Shown: positions 60,598 through 64,000 of the stretch, piece after piece
Position numbering within the stretch: position 1 is the first letter of the stretch
Layout of the letters: the number at the start of each line of letters is the position of its first letter
NCBI GenBank assembly: GCA_046233135.1
Contig: JBJXHN010000001.1
Span: forward strand, 992,001-1,056,000
DNA length: 64,000 bases
Reading direction: 5' to 3'
From: JBJXHN01 sp046233135
Lineage (GTDB): Bacteria > Pseudomonadota > Alphaproteobacteria > Rhodospirillales > Rhodospirillaceae
Notes under the pieces: model-generated
Databases searched by the model: none
Told to the model about the DNA's origin: nothing
What the model saw: only the letters and a program-made list of their open reading frames with translations
Program-made: the position numbers and the translations under genes

Positions 60598-61736
60598 CCG
60601 CTGCGTATCCTTCCTCTGCGACCCCGTCCCAGTCGCACTCTCAGTCCCGGACTCAGGCCGCGAGCACTCCCCCGCATACCGAGGTCGCCAGCCTGGAACT
60701 GGCCAATATCGTTCACGGGTATGGCGAGCGCACGGTGGTGCGGGATGTCTCGCTGTCGCTGCAAGCCGGCGAGCTGATCTGCCTGCTCGGCCCCTCGGGC
60801 TGCGGCAAGACGACAACGCTGCGTATCGCCGCCGGGCTGGAACACCCCTGGCAGGGCGAGGTGCGGATGGGTGGCCAGGTGGTGGCCGATGCGACCCGCC
60901 AACTGCCGCCGGAGCGGCGCCATATCGGTTTTCTGTTCCAGGACTTCGCGCTGTTCCCCCACCTGTCGGTGATCGACAACGTGATGTTCGGCATCCGCCA
61001 CCTCAAGCCCGACGCCCGACGCGCCCAGGCCCGCGCCAAGCTGGCCATGGTGGGCATGGCGGATTACGAAGCCGCCTTCCCCCACACCCTGTCGGGCGGG
61101 CAGCAGCAGCGGGTGGCGCTGGCCCGCGCCCTGGCACCTGAACCCCGGCTGATGCTGCTGGACGAGCCCTTCAGCGGCCTGGACGCCCGCCTGCGCCAGC
61201 AGATCCGCGCAGAGACCTTCCAGGTGTTGCAGGAAAATGGCGTGGCGGCGGTGATGGTCACTCACGATCCGGAAGAAGCCATGTTCATGGCCGACCGCAT
61301 CGCCCTGATGGACCGGGGGGTGATCGTGCAATACGGCCCGCCGTCAACCCTCTATCACCGGCCGGCCACCCCCTTCGCCGCCCGCTTCTTCGGCGAGATC
61401 AACGAGCTGCCGGGCGTGGTGCGCGGTGGTCAGGCGGAAACCCCCATTGGCCCCCTGCCCGCTCCCCACCTGACGGATGGCAGTGCGGCGCTGTGCATGC
61501 TGCGGCCCGAAGCCTTCGTGCTGAGCACCGGCGCAGCGGCGCAGGGCAAGCCGCAAGCCCGCGTCATCTCCATCCGGCCGCTGGGGCGGATCAACAAGGT
61601 GACGCTGGGGATCCCGGCCTCGGGCGGTGAGATGGCGGTGATGGCCCATGTGCACGATCTGCCGGCGATCAGCGCCGGGGACAGCGTCGGCATCGGCCTG
61701 CTGGCAGACGAGGTGTTCGTTTTCGCGGGGGCATAA
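60594..61736 (+). CDS. Ferric-iron ABC transporter, ATP-binding protein (FbpC type)
   Basis: 380 residues. Walker A GPSGCGKTT, the signature LSGGQQQRVALARAL, Walker B LMLLDEPFSGLD and the His-loop VTHDPEEA are all intact. A C-terminal TOBE-like regulatory part follows (about 270-380). The first ~30 residues are Ser/Thr/Gln-rich. GTG start 60594 overlaps the permease stop codon, indicating coupled translation. Confidence 0.92.
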   Translation: MTAAYPSSATPSQSHSQSRTQAASTPPHTEVASLELANIVHGYGERTVVRDVSLSLQAGELICLLGPSGCGKTTTLRIAAGLEHPWQGEVRMGGQVVADATRQLPPERRHIGFLFQDFALFPHLSVIDNVMFGIRHLKPDARRAQARAKLAMVGMADYEAAFPHTLSGGQQQRVALARALAPEPRLMLLDEPFSGLDARLRQQIRAETFQVLQENGVAAVMVTHDPEEAMFMADRIALMDRGVIVQYGPPSTLYHRPATPFAARFFGEINELPGVVRGGQAETPIGPLPAPHLTDGSAALCMLRPEAFVLSTGAAAQGKPQARVISIRPLGRINKVTLGIPASGGEMAVMAHVHDLPAISAGDSVGIGLLADEVFVFAGA

Positions 61737-61764
61737 TACCCCAGCCCCGTCAGAGGGGAACGGC

Positions 61765-61801
61765 AAAACGGCCGGAGCGGGTTCCCAGCTCCGGCCGTTT
61801 T
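61765..61801. terminator. Bidirectional terminator between iron ABC operon and gapR
   Basis: 14-bp arms AAAACGGCCGGAGC/GCTCCGGCCGTTTT around a 9-nt loop, with A and T runs on the two sides, between convergent genes. Confidence 0.9.
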
Positions 61802-61805
61802 GGCT

Positions 61806-62096
61806 TCAGATCCCGACGGCGGCGCGATAGAGGGCCAGGAGTTCTTCTTCCTCGGCCAGTTCGTGCTTGTCCTTTTTGCGCAGGGCGACGACCTTGCGCA
61901 TGATCTTGGTGTCGAAACCGGTGCCCTTGGCCTCGGAATAGACTTCCTTGATATCGTTGGCAATGTTGGCTTTTTCTTCTTCCAGCCGCTCGATGCGCTC
62001 GATAAAGGACCGCAGGTGGTCGGCAGCGATACCGCCCACGTCACCCTGCATGTGCGGGGCGGGGTCCATGCCGGGATCGTCGATGGCATCCGCCAT
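61806..62096 (-). CDS. gapR: GapR/UPF0335 chromosome-organising protein
   Basis: 96 residues from ATG 62096. The DUF2312 core is clear: LRSFIERIERLEEEKANIAND, then IKEVYSEAKGTGFDTKIMRK and VVALRKKDKHELAEEEELLA. In Caulobacter this protein binds overtwisted AT-rich DNA, supports replication and stimulates gyrase/Topo IV. The family is a hallmark of alphaproteobacteria. It is somewhat longer at the N-terminus than the 89-residue Caulobacter form. Confidence 0.93.
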   Translation of the reverse strand: MADAIDDPGMDPAPHMQGDVGGIAADHLRSFIERIERLEEEKANIANDIKEVYSEAKGTGFDTKIMRKVVALRKKDKHELAEEEELLALYRAAVGI

Positions 62097-62333
62097 GAGT
62101 GGGGTCTCCTGAGCAAGTTCTGGCGACAAAGAGGCCGGACAGTATACGCCCGCGCCGCCTCAGGCAAGAGTATGGGTGCGGCGGGGATGAAGGCGTTTGT
62201 GTTGGCTGGATTCCCTGGCAAGGCCGCCGATCCCCCCGCCGCAGAACGAGCGCAAAAGACGGGAAAATTGCGGGGGGACTCGGCCGGCTTTTTTTTTGCC
62301 GACCGCGCTCCTCCCATACAATCTCAGGCCGGC

Positions 62334-63557
62334 TCAGGCCGGATGACAGCGCGGAAAGCCGTGGCGGTGCGCGGCAAAGACAACGGCGTAGGTCACCCCA
62401 AGCAAAATCATCACGCTCGGCGCGAAGGCCCCGACACCGATCTGGTCGAGCAGGACCCCGCCCACAAGCCCGCCGCCGGCGATTGCCGTGTTCCATGCGG
62501 TCACCAGCATGGATTGAGCGAGATCGGCTGCCGGTCCGGCCGTCTTGGCACTCGCCGTCTGGAACAGGGTGGCACATCCCCCGAAGGCCACCCCCCACAG
62601 GCCGGCGGCACCATAGATCGCCACGGGCATGTCGGTCCCGAGCCAGAGCACCAGCGCCGAAACCCCGAAAAGAAGCGTGCTGATCAAGGTCAGGGCACGC
62701 AAATGACGGTCGATCAGCACACCGACAATCCAGATGCTGACAAGCGACGCGATACCGAAGACCAGAAGAACCAGATCCGTCCGCTCCGCCATGCCCGCCG
62801 CCCCGAGAAACGGCGCGATGTAGGTGTACAGAATATTGTGGGCAAGCACGAAAGCCAGGACGACCACGAGAACCGACCGGATGCCGGGCAGAATGAACAC
62901 GCTTGCCAGGCTGCGCCGGGACCGCGCCGGCTCTCCGGGAAAATCCGGCACCTTGAGCAGGACCCACGCGATCAGGAGGACGGTCAACCCGCTCATCAAG
63001 GCGAAGCAGGCCCGCCATCCGATCGTCCCGCCCAGGAACGTTCCCAGCGGCACGCCGAGCGACAGGGCCAGGGGCGTTCCCGCCATGGCCACCGCAATCG
63101 CCCGCCCCTTGAGCGCCTCCGGCGCCATGCGCGCGGCATAGCCGGCCACGAGCGCCCACAGTACGCCCGCCGAGACCCCCGCCAGAAAACGGGCGACCAG
63201 CGTCACGCTGTAGCTCGCCGAGATCGCCGTTACCGTATTGGCCACAAGAAAGCCGATGATCGCGGTCAGCAGCAGCGGACGCCGGCGCACACCCTGGGTT
63301 GCTGCCGTCAGGGGGATCGCCGCCACCAGTGATCCGATGGCATACAGGGTCACCAGCTGGCCAGCCGCCGCTTCGGACACGCCGAGGCCGGCTCCGATCT
63401 GCGGCAGCAATCCCGCGGGCAAGGCCTCGGTCAGAATCGTGATGAACGCCGCCATGGAAAGAGCAAGCAAACCTCCCCAGGGCAGCTGCGCCGGCGTGGC
63501 GGACGAGGCCGCTCCGGCGGCCTCTTCTACCCCGGCTCCAATGCGCTCCCCGGTCAT
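62334..63557 (-). CDS. MFS transporter (DHA1-like drug efflux family)
   Basis: 407 residues with about 12 TM helices. Motif A-like loop (TQGVRRRPLLLTAI) and motif C-like GVPLGTFLGGTIGWRACF are typical of DHA1 exporters such as the arabinose/purine-efflux group (ITILTEALPAGLLPQI near the start is characteristic). Substrate not predictable. Its start overlaps the stop of the upstream ABM gene by 4 bp. Confidence 0.9.
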   Translation of the reverse strand: MTGERIGAGVEEAAGAASSATPAQLPWGGLLALSMAAFITILTEALPAGLLPQIGAGLGVSEAAAGQLVTLYAIGSLVAAIPLTAATQGVRRRPLLLTAIIGFLVANTVTAISASYSVTLVARFLAGVSAGVLWALVAGYAARMAPEALKGRAIAVAMAGTPLALSLGVPLGTFLGGTIGWRACFALMSGLTVLLIAWVLLKVPDFPGEPARSRRSLASVFILPGIRSVLVVVLAFVLAHNILYTYIAPFLGAAGMAERTDLVLLVFGIASLVSIWIVGVLIDRHLRALTLISTLLFGVSALVLWLGTDMPVAIYGAAGLWGVAFGGCATLFQTASAKTAGPAADLAQSMLVTAWNTAIAGGGLVGGVLLDQIGVGAFAPSVMILLGVTYAVVFAAHRHGFPRCHPA

Positions 63558-63940
63558 GCGGCACCTCCCGCCGGCAAGGTCTGTGCGGGATCTCCGTCGC
63601 GTTTCGGCAAGACGAGATCATCCACCTGATATGTGTGGAATTCGAACGTCGAAACCTCATCCAGGCGCTTGAACTTAGCGGCGAAAACCGGGTCGGAGAA
63701 AAAGGCCTTCACATCCCCTGTTCCGGAAATCGCTTCGACATTCACCACGGTTTGACCGTCCGTACTTCGGGCCAGAGAACTCCACAGAAAGCCTTCCTTG
63801 CGTTCGGCGACGTAGTGAACGATCTCCCGGATGATTCGGAAGGCGTCGTCCTGCTTGCCGTCGTGGGCATGGATGACATTGACAATGAAAACGGTGGGCT
63901 GGGGAGCGACGGAAAAGGCAGCAGGGAAAGACGATGTCAT
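63554..63940 (-). CDS. ABM-fold (antibiotic biosynthesis monooxygenase-like) protein
   Basis: 128 residues, ferredoxin-like ABM fold: FIVNVIHAHDGKQDDAFRII, EGFLWSSLARSTDGQTVVNV and ALKF-type end VFAAKFKRLDEVSTFEFHTY. Small cofactorless monooxygenases or heme/quinol-binding proteins belong here. It is translationally coupled to an efflux transporter (4-bp overlap), which suggests a modification-plus-export pair. A short sequence of unassigned DNA follows to the window end. Confidence 0.8.
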   Translation of the reverse strand: MTSSFPAAFSVAPQPTVFIVNVIHAHDGKQDDAFRIIREIVHYVAERKEGFLWSSLARSTDGQTVVNVEAISGTGDVKAFFSDPVFAAKFKRLDEVSTFEFHTYQVDDLVLPKRDGDPAQTLPAGGAA

Positions 63941-64000
63941 CAGAGACCTCCTGACGGGTTTTGCCTGGCACCAAAGCTGGCATGGTCTCCAATGCGGAAA

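Noticed and set aside
1..64000. tRNA or rRNA genes
   Set aside because: A scan for T-arm motifs (GGTTCGA-type) with paired flanks and for rRNA signature stretches found none that fold as a tRNA or match rRNA.
1..64000. Insertion sequences or prophage genes
   Set aside because: No transposase, integrase, capsid or terminase gene was recognised on either strand; the repeats found have no encoded mobility protein in the window.

Overview
The window is G+C-rich (roughly two thirds by eye) with short intergenic gaps. It reads as chromosome from an alphaproteobacterium, most likely a Rhodospirillales-type organism. The support is a GapR/UPF0335 gene (61806-62096), frequent GTG starts and ATGA gene junctions, chemotaxis and c-di-GMP-type sensors, a fused indolepyruvate:ferredoxin oxidoreductase, and Fur-like boxes. 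The species itself cannot be read from the sequence. One AT-rich island (about 33.1-34.4 kb, one lipoprotein gene) differs sharply in composition and looks acquired.

Layout. 0-8.5 kb: 5' end of an NAD(P)H-hydrate repair gene, dadA, a degenerate GGDEF protein, a GFA-fold protein, a Cache/HAMP/MCP receptor with a C-terminal hemerythrin domain, and a Cache/HAMP/GAF/HD-GYP sensor followed by 53-bp tandem repeats. 8.7-13.4 kb: a minus-strand operon made of a TRAP-TAXI-like exported protein, a DUF2491 protein, a PspA/IM30 coiled-coil protein and a K+ channel with an RCK domain, proposed here as a membrane-stress module. 13.6-21.9 kb: a methyltransferase/YbdK ligase/N-formylglutamate amidohydrolase operon, an EamA exporter, glycerate kinase, pyruvate kinase, glyoxalase I and a YchJ protein. 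21.9-25.2 kb: several palindromes, a copy of a dispersed ~210-bp element, a membrane protein with a hexanucleotide-repeat segment, and a ParDE module. 25.2-33.1 kb: AraC regulator/DUF3047 pair, panB, a lone HicB, the oxidoreductase and a DUF488 protein. 34.4-38.6 kb: TetR/enoyl-CoA hydratase pair, TauE/SafE permease, VOC protein, NaChBac-type channel, bacteriohemerythrin.

38.8-49.0 kb is the most coherent system: a divergent MocR-type regulator and a complete Nit1C (MSMEG_0565-0572 / Sll0783-type) nitrogen-starvation cluster. It holds a nitrilase, a radical SAM protein, a GNAT, an AIR-synthase-like protein, a glycosyltransferase, a flavin oxidoreductase and an LnmK-like double hot-dog protein. 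A textbook sigma-54 promoter and several copies of an ATTGACTGCAT box lie between the regulator and the operon. The glycosyltransferase carries an in-frame 108-bp repeat insertion and is continuous with the MSMEG_0570 domain. An orphan CRISPR array with type I-C-like repeats follows at 49.15-49.58 kb.

49.8-64.0 kb deals largely with iron, phosphate and ions: bacterioferritin and Bfd, a PhoX phosphatase, a CPA2 antiporter, a second ~210-bp element, a degenerate nuclease-like protein, an exported rubredoxin divergent from a ferric-iron ABC transporter (shared control region with a 23-bp palindrome and a Fur-like box), GapR, and an MFS transporter with an ABM-fold protein.
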